A stretch of DNA of 64,000 nt from positions 3,203 to 67,202 of the forward strand of contig CAYVBJ010000017.1 in assembly GCA_964449075.1 (NCBI GenBank), written 5' to 3'. Source of the DNA: CAYVBJ01 sp964449075 (GTDB taxonomy: Bacteria; Bacteroidota; Rhodothermia; Balneolales; Balneolaceae). The position numbers and the translations under genes are program-made. The notes under the pieces were generated by a model, which did not search any database, was not told where the DNA came from, and worked only from the letters and a program-made list of their open reading frames with translations. Of the stretch, positions 25,021 through 34,080 are shown piece after piece. Each line of letters begins with the position of its first letter. The stretch's first letter is position 1.

Positions 25021-26478
25021 TCAGATCCTTAAACTTTTTTTCTGTTCTCCTCTCAATGCATCGGAAAGTGATTTCTTTGCCCTGGTGATAATATCATGTG
25101 CTTCTTCATCACCGGGGTCAATCTCAGTTGCTCCTGTACTTATTTCAATAGCAATATTCCGGCCATCATTCAGAGAAACAGGTTTGCTAAATTCATTATA
25201 GATCATCTTTATCCAGTTTTCATGATCTTTTTCTGATCCCTGGATGATATAGGAATAGACATAATCCGATCCAAAACCGATATAGCCCGTTGTGCCAAAT
25301 CCGGAGGGATTTATTTTTTTAATTATAAGTTTCTGAATTTTTCTGAGATCCTCAAGCCTGTAGCGGGACCGCAGTGTTTGCATGTTATCAATTGCGACAT
25401 AACCGAACCAGCTTCTCGTATTATCAAGGTTTAACCGGTCAATATTTCTCTCCAGGGTTTTTTCCCATAAATCAGGAATAAAGTTACCATAATCGGTTGT
25501 CAGCAAATCTTGATCGACTGGCAATTTTCCAAGGTTAATTTGTATGGCAAATGATGCCATCCGCACAAGATTGGATATTTGATGTTTTGTAGATTCCTTA
25601 AAAACAAGAGGATTTACATCGTTGGCAACCAGTACGCCGTGTCTTCTTTCATTGATCAGCAGCGGAACTGCATATGTTGCTCCCTCAGTTTTATTTTCTG
25701 ATCTTGACACCTGCTTCGGATTTTGATTAAAATGTATTGCAAATTCCGGTATTCCCTTATGCAAGGCGTCATAAGCAATGGTTTTTTCTTCAAGAGCAAG
25801 ACCAACAGGCGGTGAATAATTCGAAAATTTAGCTGTCAGAACATTTACCCATGATTCCATTCCTCTTGCTAAAAAAGAGGCGCTGCCGGTTGGCAGCAGT
25901 CTTTGAACTTCAGTCAGCATCTTGTCTATGATATCAACCCTGTGCAAGCGGGGAGAAATCTTCCTGAGGCCTTCCTCATAATCAGTCCAGTTCTGCTGGT
26001 CCTTGTACAAATCAGTGAGCTCCAGGTATGTATTAAGTACATTTGTTATTGCGTTTTTATAAGCAGATATCTCTTGTTCACATTCACTCGAATCCAGCTC
26101 TTCGTCTGTTTCAATGCAGGTAAGTGCTACCGTCTCACCATTATTTTTAAACGGCACAACAGTTATATATTTGACAGGTACAAAGTCGTAATAGTGTTTC
26201 AAAGAAGATTCGGGCAGATCTTTGCCAACAACTAACTGCCGGATATGTGACAGGCCAGTGAACGGTTCCAGGAAATGGTTCTTAAATAGCGCGCGGTCCT
26301 GAAACATCACATTTGGCAAAGTGGTTGAGTTTGATTCAAGTACAAATTGCTCTCTCGATCTGTTTACCCAGTTTAAATATACGGTCTCGGCGTTTAGCGA
26401 TTTTCTGAACAGATAGACGATATCATCCAGCAGATGTTTAAATTCCCGAAGTGCCTTATCTTCACGATTTCTAATCAT
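25021..26478 (-). CDS. GAF-domain protein with a degenerate GGDEF-like C-terminus
   Basis: Two GAF-like sensory domains are suggested: residues about 1-160 (VPVKYITVVPFKNNGETVALTCIE) and 180-320 (YAVPLLINERRHGVLVANDVNPLVFKE). The last 150 residues follow the layout of a diguanylate cyclase domain (start FGYVAIDNMQTLRSRYR; middle GYIGFGSDYVYSYIIQG; end EISTGATEI...ITRAKKSLSDAL). The GGDEF signature is replaced by FGSDY, so it should not make cyclic-di-GMP; it may bind nucleotide or serve as a dimer scaffold. It is soluble, with no signal or membrane helix, and is the middle gene of the pepF operon (gaps of 6 and 3 bases). Confidence 0.65.
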   Translation of the reverse strand: MIRNREDKALREFKHLLDDIVYLFRKSLNAETVYLNWVNRSREQFVLESNSTTLPNVMFQDRALFKNHFLEPFTGLSHIRQLVVGKDLPESSLKHYYDFVPVKYITVVPFKNNGETVALTCIETDEELDSSECEQEISAYKNAITNVLNTYLELTDLYKDQQNWTDYEEGLRKISPRLHRVDIIDKMLTEVQRLLPTGSASFLARGMESWVNVLTAKFSNYSPPVGLALEEKTIAYDALHKGIPEFAIHFNQNPKQVSRSENKTEGATYAVPLLINERRHGVLVANDVNPLVFKESTKHQISNLVRMASFAIQINLGKLPVDQDLLTTDYGNFIPDLWEKTLERNIDRLNLDNTRSWFGYVAIDNMQTLRSRYRLEDLRKIQKLIIKKINPSGFGTTGYIGFGSDYVYSYIIQGSEKDHENWIKMIYNEFSKPVSLNDGRNIAIEISTGATEIDPGDEEAHDIITRAKKSLSDALRGEQKKSLRI

Positions 26479-26484
26479 AAACTG

Positions 26485-28287
26485 TTATTTTTTACTTATC
26501 CGGGTTGCAAGTTGTTCAGCTTCATCAATCATGGATTCAAATATAGTTAAACCTCCTTTCCAAAAATTTGGATTTTGAATATCAACTCCAAGTTTTTTTA
26601 CAAGTTTGTGAGGCCAGTCGGAACCGCCGGCCTCCAGCAATTCAATATATTTATCTTCAAAACCCGTTTCACCTTTCCGGTACTGGTCATATAACGCAAG
26701 AACGAGCAATTCTCCAAACGCATATGCATAAACATACCCCGGTGTGTGAAGAAAATGCGGAATATAGCACCACCAGATTTTGTATTCATCTGTAATGGTA
26801 ACTGAATCTCCGTAAAGATCTTTCTGGGAACTAAACCACAATTCTGAAAATTCTTCCGATGTAAGTTCTCCTTCACTCCTTCTCCGGTTGTGTATTGAAT
26901 CTTCAAATCTGTTCATCGAGATCTGCCTGAAAACTGTTGCAATCGTATCATCAATTTTTCCAATAAGCAAAGCCAGCTTCTCTTCCGGGTCATCAAGGTT
27001 ATTCTTAAGTTTTTGAAAAACAAGCATTTCTCCAAACACTGAGGCCGTCTCAGCAGTGGTTAATGGTGTGCCTGATTGCAGCTCACCCTGCTTGCGCGAG
27101 AGGTACTGATGTACGCCGTGCCCGAGTTCATGTGCCAGAGTCTGCACATCCCGGATTTGACCGTCGTAATTCATAAAAACATACGGGTGCACCGATGTAA
27201 CTGTGCTTGCTGAATAGGCACCGCCTCTTTTACCCGGTTTAATTGCAGCATCAATCCATTTTTTTTCAAAAAATTGACCTGCTATATGTTTCATGTCCGG
27301 GTGAAATTCACCATAGGCTTCAAGCACCATGTCAGCGGCACTGTTCCATGAAATTTTCGTTTTTGTTTCAAGCAGCGGAGCGTAGCGGTCATAGTCGAAA
27401 AGCTCTTCATAACCCAGCAGTTGCTTCTTAAGTTTGTAATATCTTTGAACAAGAGAATAGCTGTCAGTAACGCTTTGTATCAGGGTGTCAACTGACCGGT
27501 CATCAATTTGATTTGACAAGTTTCTTGATGTAATCCAGTTATCATACCCCCGTAATTTATCATTTGCAGATTTATCAGCCAGAACGGTATTGAATATAAA
27601 AGTCAGTGATCTGCTTAACTCGTTGAATTTTTTGGTAAGGGATGCGTGTGCCTTGCGGCGTACATCCCTATCACTGTCGTGCAGTTTACTGAGAACCTGC
27701 TGTTCGGTTAATTTCTCTCCTTCAAGTTCAAACCTTGCTGCTCCCAATGTCTCGTCAAAGTAACGGTTCCATGCTCTTCGGCTTGTAACTGATTTGGCGC
27801 TCATCACCTGCTCGGCCTGTTCAGAAAGAGTATGTTTTTTGTACAGTCGTGAAACCTCCAGGTAGTGCCTGTAGGATGTTAATACCTCATCATTAATCAA
27901 CTCGTTCGCTTTTTCATCATCCATATTCAGCCATTCCACATCAAAAAATACCAGCTTTTGACTGATTTCAGCCCCGAGTTCACTGGCTTCCTGCAGCAAT
28001 TTACCCAGCTTGGGATCTTCAGTATTTGTGGACCACAACAAGTGTGCATAAGATCCGATTTTATGAGCTAATTCTATTATTTCCTCATACTCTTTGAGGG
28101 CCTTAAACATTCTTCCGGCATCAAATGACGACACTTCACCCTTGTATGTGCCGGCAAAAGTTTCTGACATGTTCCGGAGTTTCTGTTTATCACTTTTCAG
28201 GTCAGGATCCTGTGTTGATTTATATAAGTCTGATAAATCCCAGTTAATATCCTCGGCACCAGTCTTATGCTTTTCTTTTATTGCCAT
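26485..28287 (-). CDS. pepF: Oligoendopeptidase F-type M3 metallopeptidase
   Basis: PepF degrades short peptides in the cytoplasm with a zinc ion held by HExxH. The motif HELGHGVHQYLS is at about residue 384, followed by TTAETASVFGEML with the third ligand Glu. The N-terminal helical domain starts INWDLSDLY, which is typical of the family. Its 600 residues match. It is the first gene of an operon with the GAF protein and deoB, and is divergent from kgd over a 285-bp AT-rich gap in which I see no clear promoter match. Confidence 0.95.
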   Translation of the reverse strand: MAIKEKHKTGAEDINWDLSDLYKSTQDPDLKSDKQKLRNMSETFAGTYKGEVSSFDAGRMFKALKEYEEIIELAHKIGSYAHLLWSTNTEDPKLGKLLQEASELGAEISQKLVFFDVEWLNMDDEKANELINDEVLTSYRHYLEVSRLYKKHTLSEQAEQVMSAKSVTSRRAWNRYFDETLGAARFELEGEKLTEQQVLSKLHDSDRDVRRKAHASLTKKFNELSRSLTFIFNTVLADKSANDKLRGYDNWITSRNLSNQIDDRSVDTLIQSVTDSYSLVQRYYKLKKQLLGYEELFDYDRYAPLLETKTKISWNSAADMVLEAYGEFHPDMKHIAGQFFEKKWIDAAIKPGKRGGAYSASTVTSVHPYVFMNYDGQIRDVQTLAHELGHGVHQYLSRKQGELQSGTPLTTAETASVFGEMLVFQKLKNNLDDPEEKLALLIGKIDDTIATVFRQISMNRFEDSIHNRRRSEGELTSEEFSELWFSSQKDLYGDSVTITDEYKIWWCYIPHFLHTPGYVYAYAFGELLVLALYDQYRKGETGFEDKYIELLEAGGSDWPHKLVKKLGVDIQNPNFWKGGLTIFESMIDEAEQLATRISKK

Positions 28288-28572
28288 ACTGCTGAATTTA
28301 AAAGTTCATTTTGCGGTTGAAATATAATGATTCAAAACCCCTCTTAAAATTGATATTTGACTGTTTTTTTAACGGGATGAATCAAGATAATGTTCATCGT
28401 TTTTTTACTTTTTTATGGTTAATTTGTTGGTATTATCAAGCTTTTAAATATCAGATCATAATATTTGGAAAAATTGCGGACAATTACAGTTTTTACCGGT
28501 GTTGAGTGATCTGAATTGCAGATATGAATACCCCGTTCACTAATTTAAAATTTAAATTAACAGTTTTCTATT

Positions 28573-31500
28573 TTGGAATCCCTTGAGTCTGTATTCGGTC
28601 CCAACTCCGCATTAGTTGAAGAACTCTATAACCAATACCAGGAAGACCCGGAGAGCGTACCGGATCACTGGCGAACTTATTTTGATGAGCTTGAAGGCAA
28701 ACCGTCTGAAGCTGCTAAAGAGCCTGAAGAAGAGCCACCTGCTGAAGTTAAGAGAGAGGAACCCAAAAAAGAACCTGCAAAGAAGAAGAAACCGGAGTAT
28801 GACATTCCGGAAGATGCAGAAGTTGAAAAAATCAAAGGGGTTTCTGCCAAGATTGTAGAAAACATGAACGAAAGCACCGAGGTGCCCACTGCTACTTCAC
28901 TAAGGGTGCTTCCGGTTAAAATGCTTGTCGAAGATCGTGCAATTATTAATCGTCATCTTCTACAGCGCGGAGAACCAAAAGCATCCTTTACCCATTTTAT
29001 TGCCTGGTCAATTATTAAGGCATTAGAAGATTTTCCCAACCTCAACTCTTTTTATGCAGAGATAGAGGGAGACCCTCACAGAATAAAGCCCGCACAGATA
29101 AACCTTGGTGTTGCAGTGGATGTACAGTATAAAGACGGTTCGCGGAACCTTGTTGTGCCGAATATTAAAGCTGTGGACAAGATGGATTTTAAGGAGTTCC
29201 TGTATGCATATACAGAACTCATCGATAAGGCGAGAAGCGGTAACCTGGAAGTCAGTGATTTTCAGAATACCACCATTAGTATTACGAACCCGGGAACAAT
29301 CGGCACGGTTTCATCCGTACCACGGCTAATGAAGGGGCAGGGTACCATTATGGCTACCGGTGCAATCAATTACCCGGCCGAATACCAGTCGATGTCTCAG
29401 GAAGTTCTGAATCAGCTTGGTGTAAGCAAGGTTATGACCATGACCTGCACATACGACCACAGAATAATTCAGGGCGCGGAGTCGGGCTCATTTCTCCAAA
29501 AAATTCACCAGCTGCTGAACGGTGAGGAAGATTTTTACGACCGGATCTTTAAAGACCTTGAAATTCCGTACGAGCCGCTTCCGTTCGGCCATGATAAATT
29601 TGCCGGACAGTTAAGCAGCAAAGCCAATACTCTTGAGCAAGACAGGCGTGCGATTGCCGTCTGGCGCCTTATAAATATGTACCGCATGCGTGGTCATGTA
29701 CTTGCCAATATAGATCCGCTTGGAAATGACTCCGGACACAGCCCTGAACTTGATCTGGAATATTACGGATTGACACTTTGGGATCTTGACCGTGAATTTT
29801 ACTGCGGCGGATTAGGCGGAAACGAAAGTTCTTCTCTTCGAAACATCATCACCCAGCTGCGTGATACCTACTGCAGAACCATTGGTGCGGAATATATGCA
29901 CCTGCTGGATCTCAAAGAGCGGGAATGGCTTCGCGAGCATATGGAGTCGACAACCAATACCCCGGATCTTACCAAAGAGAACAAGGAGGAGATTCTGCAT
30001 AAATTAAATCAGGCAATGGCTTTTGAGCAGTTTTTGCACAAAAAATATATCGGCCACAAACGATTTTCACTCGAAGGTGCTGATACCCTGATTCCGATGA
30101 TGCAGTTTTTGATTGACAGGGCCGGCGAATATGATATTAAGAAAATGTTCCTTGGGATGGCACACAGAGGACGGCTCAATATCCTTGTGAATATTATGAA
30201 CAAACCTTACCAGAAAGTATTTGCGGATTTTGAAGGTAATATAGATCCGGATACAATACAGGGTTCAGGAGATGTGAAATACCATCTTGGGGCAAAAGGC
30301 GAATGTAAAACCTGTGATAACAAAACCATTCAGCTTGAGTTAATGCCTAATCCAAGCCACCTCGAGTCTGTTAATCCTGTGGTTGAGGGAGCCGCCAGGG
30401 CTACCCAGGATCATCTGGATTCAGAAAATCCCGAAAAAGAGATTGTCCCGGTTCTGATGCACGGTGATGCCGCTTTTTCCGGCCAGGGAGTAGTGGCAGA
30501 AACTTTGAATATGTCGCAGTTACGGGGCTATGAGACAGGCGGAACCATCCATATTATTATAAATAATCAAATTGGCTTTACAACATTGCCTGAGGATGGA
30601 CGATCAACAGAATATGCGTCTGATCTCGCCAAAATGATACTTGCTCCCATCTTTCATGTGAACGGGGATGATCCTGAAGCTGCTGTACACGTTACAAAAA
30701 TGGCACTTGATTACAGACAGAAGTTTGGTAAAGATGTAGTGATCGACCTTACCTGTTTCAGAAAACATGGTCACAACGAAGGCGATGAACCTGCCTTTAC
30801 TCAGCCCGGTCTCTATAAGGAGATCGACAACCATCCCACAGTGCGCGATATTTACATGAAAGAGCTGAGACGCAAAGAAGAGTTTACAGATGAAGAGATG
30901 CAGGCTATCATTGATGAATTTGATGAGCTTCTTCAGAAAGCATTTGAAGACGCAAAAAGCGCACCGGCACTTGAAGTAACTGAAAAAATGCTCGAAAGAG
31001 GAGAAAAGAGACAGGAAGATCGTGCCAGCTTCCCGGATACCACTTACCCTGTTGAAGAGCTTAAAGAGATTGCTGTTAAAATTAATACCGTCCCAAAGGA
31101 TTTTGATGCAAATCCAAAACTTCTTCGTCAGCTTGCCAAGAGAGCTGAATTTGCAGAGCAAAACAAAAAGAAACTGGACTGGGGTTTCGCTGAAGCACTG
31201 GCTTTAGGTTCAATTCTGCAATCTGGCACCACCGTACGGCTGACGGGTCAGGATGCTGAAAGAGGTACATTTTCGCACAGACACGCTGTTTTGCACGGAA
31301 CCAATTCCGACCAATCATTTATTCCGCTCAACAATTTAAGTGAAGACCAGGCTACATTCTATCCCTATAACAGTCTGCTGAGTGAATTTGCCGCACTTGG
31401 TTTTGAATTCGGATACAGTTCTGCCAAGCCCGATGCTTTGGTTATCTGGGAAGCACAATTTGGAGATTTCGTGAACGGTGCCCAGGTGATCATCGATCAA

Positions 31501-32208
31501 TACATTTCTGCTTCAGAAGCTAAATGGGGTCAGAAAACTGCACTGGTAATGACATTGCCTCACGGGTATGAAGGCCAAGGGCCGGAACACTCTTCGGCCC
31601 GCCTCGAACGGTTTCTTCAGCTCTGTGCCGAAGATAATATGCAGATAGCAAATTTTACATCTCCGGCTCAATACTATCACGCCTTGCGCAAACAGGTATT
31701 GCAGGAAAAGAAAAAACCACTGATTATCATGTCGCCTAAAAGCCTGCTTCGTCATCCTAAAGCAGTTTGTAATGTGGATGAACTGGCCAATGGAAAGTTT
31801 CATCCCTTTATTCCCGACCGGGATGTGGAAGATCAAAAAAGTATAAGCAGACTTGTAATCTGCTCAGGTAAGGTGTATTACGATCTTATGAAGTTTAAAG
31901 AGGAGAATGAGATATCTGACGTTGCCATTGGCCGCCTGGAACAGCTATACCCGTTTCCTGATTCAGATATTGAAGATTGGTTTAGTGAATACAACCACTT
32001 GAAAGAGATTATATGGTGCCAGGAAGAACCTCAAAATATGGGTGCCTGGTGGTATGTATCAACAAGAATCCAAAAATATCTCCAGAAAGGTCAGGATTTA
32101 ACCTATGTAGGCCGACAAGCCTCAGCATCACCTGCTGCCGGCCAGAAGAAAATTCATGAGGCTGAACAGGAACGCCTGGTTACTGATGCACTGACAACTA
32201 AATCGTAA
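28573..32208 (+). CDS. kgd: Multifunctional 2-oxoglutarate dehydrogenase E1 with fused E2 catalytic domain (Kgd type)
   Basis: It decarboxylates 2-oxoglutarate with thiamine diphosphate in the citric acid cycle and passes the succinyl group on. Residues 1-40 are the E1 N-terminal helix (FGPNSALVEELYNQYQEDP). A Pro/Glu/Lys-rich linker spans 45-85. An E2 acyltransferase domain spans about 95-330, with the active-site DHRIIQGAESG; there is no lipoyl domain. The E1 part follows (GMAHRGRLNILVN near 530 and the ThDP/metal region HGDAAFSGQG). The start must be TTG at 28573 (or ATT just before), because a stop lies four codons upstream and no other start fits the family N-terminus. It is monocistronic. 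Confidence 0.95.
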   Translation: MESLESVFGPNSALVEELYNQYQEDPESVPDHWRTYFDELEGKPSEAAKEPEEEPPAEVKREEPKKEPAKKKKPEYDIPEDAEVEKIKGVSAKIVENMNESTEVPTATSLRVLPVKMLVEDRAIINRHLLQRGEPKASFTHFIAWSIIKALEDFPNLNSFYAEIEGDPHRIKPAQINLGVAVDVQYKDGSRNLVVPNIKAVDKMDFKEFLYAYTELIDKARSGNLEVSDFQNTTISITNPGTIGTVSSVPRLMKGQGTIMATGAINYPAEYQSMSQEVLNQLGVSKVMTMTCTYDHRIIQGAESGSFLQKIHQLLNGEEDFYDRIFKDLEIPYEPLPFGHDKFAGQLSSKANTLEQDRRAIAVWRLINMYRMRGHVLANIDPLGNDSGHSPELDLEYYGLTLWDLDREFYCGGLGGNESSSLRNIITQLRDTYCRTIGAEYMHLLDLKEREWLREHMESTTNTPDLTKENKEEILHKLNQAMAFEQFLHKKYIGHKRFSLEGADTLIPMMQFLIDRAGEYDIKKMFLGMAHRGRLNILVNIMNKPYQKVFADFEGNIDPDTIQGSGDVKYHLGAKGECKTCDNKTIQLELMPNPSHLESVNPVVEGAARATQDHLDSENPEKEIVPVLMHGDAAFSGQGVVAETLNMSQLRGYETGGTIHIIINNQIGFTTLPEDGRSTEYASDLAKMILAPIFHVNGDDPEAAVHVTKMALDYRQKFGKDVVIDLTCFRKHGHNEGDEPAFTQPGLYKEIDNHPTVRDIYMKELRRKEEFTDEEMQAIIDEFDELLQKAFEDAKSAPALEVTEKMLERGEKRQEDRASFPDTTYPVEELKEIAVKINTVPKDFDANPKLLRQLAKRAEFAEQNKKKLDWGFAEALALGSILQSGTTVRLTGQDAERGTFSHRHAVLHGTNSDQSFIPLNNLSEDQATFYPYNSLLSEFAALGFEFGYSSAKPDALVIWEAQFGDFVNGAQVIIDQYISASEAKWGQKTALVMTLPHGYEGQGPEHSSARLERFLQLCAEDNMQIANFTSPAQYYHALRKQVLQEKKKPLIIMSPKSLLRHPKAVCNVDELANGKFHPFIPDRDVEDQKSISRLVICSGKVYYDLMKFKEENEISDVAIGRLEQLYPFPDSDIEDWFSEYNHLKEIIWCQEEPQNMGAWWYVSTRIQKYLQKGQDLTYVGRQASASPAAGQKKIHEAEQERLVTDALTTKS

Positions 32209-32236
32209 ACTACTAATTAACCTGTATCGAGCCTTC

Positions 32237-33136
32237 TCATCGGAGACCGTCAGGCAACCCTTTGCATATACGGCTCACCGCGTCATGACTGTGCAGGCTC
32301 TCCATGTGAACACAGTTTACAACAAAATCATGTATACGTTCGTCTTTACTCAATTCATGGTACAGAAGCCTTGCAGCATCTTCCACAAACTTCTGGTAGG
32401 CACCATTCATTTCAGCAAATGCCTGTTCATCTTCCCGTTTAACCATTACCTGTGTCTCAGTTTTCAGGGCATCGCGACACATTTCCACCATATCCTCGAT
32501 GAAAAGATCTTTATTCAATTCAACCTTAATGGTTGCAACACTTCTCTGGCTGTGTGGTATTGAAGCTATTTCGCGCTCATCCCTTGCGTGTTCCGACAAT
32601 TCATACGAACAGGGGCAGGCACTGCTGTAAACAAAATTAAACTGAATAAACTTTTGGAAATGATCATTCTCATCAAGAGACGCTTCAAAATTAACATCGT
32701 AGTACTGATACCCTTCCATTCCGGATCTCAGACTCTCCTGTATAACAGGATATCTGAATGAAAGTTTTATAAAAGAGGATTTTGAATCGAGATCATCTTT
32801 ATAAGCTTTCAGCAGATCTGACAACATCTCCGGGTAGAATATTTTATCTCTAAATTTATAAAATGTTCGCATGATACGGCTCATATTGATGCCTTTCTTG
32901 CCTGCATCAAGACCTACATATCCTTCAACGGATGTTTCAAGAGTCAGAACCTCACCTTCAGGTGTGGGATACTTTAACGGAAGTTTGAAATTTGAGATTC
33001 CAACCTGCTGAATTGGCACATTTGCACCCTCAATCAGCGAGGCGGGACCGTTTTGCAGATCAGGGAGCGAATCCCGGTACTGTTTGGTAACGGCAAAGGC
33101 AGAATCGTAAAACCTTTTTAAATTTGTTTTTATCAT
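32237..33136 (-). CDS. folE2: GTP cyclohydrolase IB
   Basis: FolE2 opens GTP to 7,8-dihydroneopterin triphosphate, the first step to folate, tetrahydrobiopterin and 7-deazaguanines. It is the metal-flexible form unrelated in sequence to FolE. The active-site Cys is in SSACPCSYELSEH. Other family marks are NIDM-like GINMSRIMRTF and the C-terminal HMESLHSHDAVSRI. Its 299 residues are normal. It follows queD by 18 bases on the same strand, so the two are co-transcribed and probably feed queuosine and/or folate synthesis. Confidence 0.95.
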   Translation of the reverse strand: MIKTNLKRFYDSAFAVTKQYRDSLPDLQNGPASLIEGANVPIQQVGISNFKLPLKYPTPEGEVLTLETSVEGYVGLDAGKKGINMSRIMRTFYKFRDKIFYPEMLSDLLKAYKDDLDSKSSFIKLSFRYPVIQESLRSGMEGYQYYDVNFEASLDENDHFQKFIQFNFVYSSACPCSYELSEHARDEREIASIPHSQRSVATIKVELNKDLFIEDMVEMCRDALKTETQVMVKREDEQAFAEMNGAYQKFVEDAARLLYHELSKDERIHDFVVNCVHMESLHSHDAVSRICKGLPDGLR

Positions 33137-33154
33137 AATGTGAAAATAATCTTT

Positions 33155-33589
33155 TTAGTTAATCCGCCGATAAGGACAATATTCTGCTGAATTTCGTTCA
33201 GTTTCATATAAGAGTACTGAATATAATACTGCACCCTCACTTGATGCATTCTCAACTTCTTCCTTAAGCTGGTGATAAAATTCTTTTACCAAATTCTCGG
33301 TTGACGTGATTTTCCCCTTCAGAAAGGGGACATCCATATTCAAATTTCTGTGATCGCACGGATCCAGTATTTTTTTACTGATAATCTCTTTAAGAATACC
33401 AAGATCTATTACATAGCCGGTATCGGGATCTGGTTCACCGGCTACTGTAACTTCGAGAATATAATTATGTCCATGCCAGTTTGGGTGATTGCATTTTCCA
33501 AACACATCGCGGTTCCAGTCTTCAGATTTATCCGGATTATGGAGTCTGTGAGCCGCATTAAAGTGGGCTTTTCGGGTTACAAATATCAA
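33155..33589 (-). CDS. queD: 6-carboxytetrahydropterin synthase / 6-pyruvoyltetrahydropterin synthase family
   Basis: QueD converts dihydroneopterin triphosphate to 6-carboxytetrahydropterin on the way to queuosine; close relatives make pyruvoyl-tetrahydropterin. Zinc ligands His14 (FNAAH), His39 and His41 (WHGHNY) and the catalytic Cys33 (FGKCNHPN) are all present. The extended CxxxxWHGH region fits either activity, so the pathway is inferred. The start is TTG at 33587-33589. It leads a two-gene operon with folE2. Confidence 0.9.
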   Translation of the reverse strand: MIFVTRKAHFNAAHRLHNPDKSEDWNRDVFGKCNHPNWHGHNYILEVTVAGEPDPDTGYVIDLGILKEIISKKILDPCDHRNLNMDVPFLKGKITSTENLVKEFYHQLKEEVENASSEGAVLYSVLLYETERNSAEYCPYRRIN

Positions 33590-33989
33590 ATCTTCAGGCT
33601 TTTATTGATGTTGAACGAAGATAACGATTAACCCCGGGCAAATGTTCCCCTGAAATTATTAGAAGAACGAAGCATATATGAATCATAAAATTGCTCAATT
33701 TCCTAAACTGATTTTTTATCGAATACTGTGATCCGAATACAGGGACTTTACAGAAAAATATTTTAAAGTAAATCATAGAATGCCCTGCTTCAGGCTTACA
33801 GCCTGTTTGATTGCAAAAAATATTGTTTCTTTGAATTATACAGCTATCGTATCCGAATCCGATTGTCGAAAAGATAATAGAGCACGAAACAAGCATGTGG
33901 ATGAAAAAATATCATTTACACTGATACGATGATAGATTCTTTCGGGCGTCATAAGATCGAACTACGTTATTTAAAAAAAACACAGAGGC
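33590..33989. other. Gene-free region upstream of queD
   Basis: About 400 bp without a supportable gene. A small hairpin CAGGCT-TAC-AGCCTG lies at 33791-33805. A 100-codon frame on the minus strand (33594-33896) has poor codon character and no ribosome site. The region must hold the queD promoter, but I see no convincing TAnnTTTG box, riboswitch or tRNA. Confidence 0.5.
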
Positions 33990-34025
33990 AAAAAAATGAG
34001 AGGCCCGGTTCCCCGAGCCTCTCAT
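33990..34025 (-). terminator. Strong Rho-independent terminator of the TonB-receptor operon
   Basis: ATGAGAGGC (33996-34004) pairs with GCCTCTCAT (34017-34025). With a G-U and further C-G pairs the RNA stem reaches about 13 bp closed by a GGAA loop. Seven T follow on the minus strand (33990-33996). It lies 55 bases after the stop of the surface-protein gene. Confidence 0.85.
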
Positions 34026-34080
34026 GTGATCAGCACACCTCACAATTGTGTGAGCTGTAAGTTTATTTGAAAATTGAAAT

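Noticed and set aside
30604..31161. 185-codon minus-strand frame inside kgd
   Set aside because: Fully covered by the well-supported kgd coding region on the other strand.
33594..33896. 100-codon minus-strand frame upstream of queD
   Set aside because: No ribosome site, unusual composition and no recognisable feature; probably chance.
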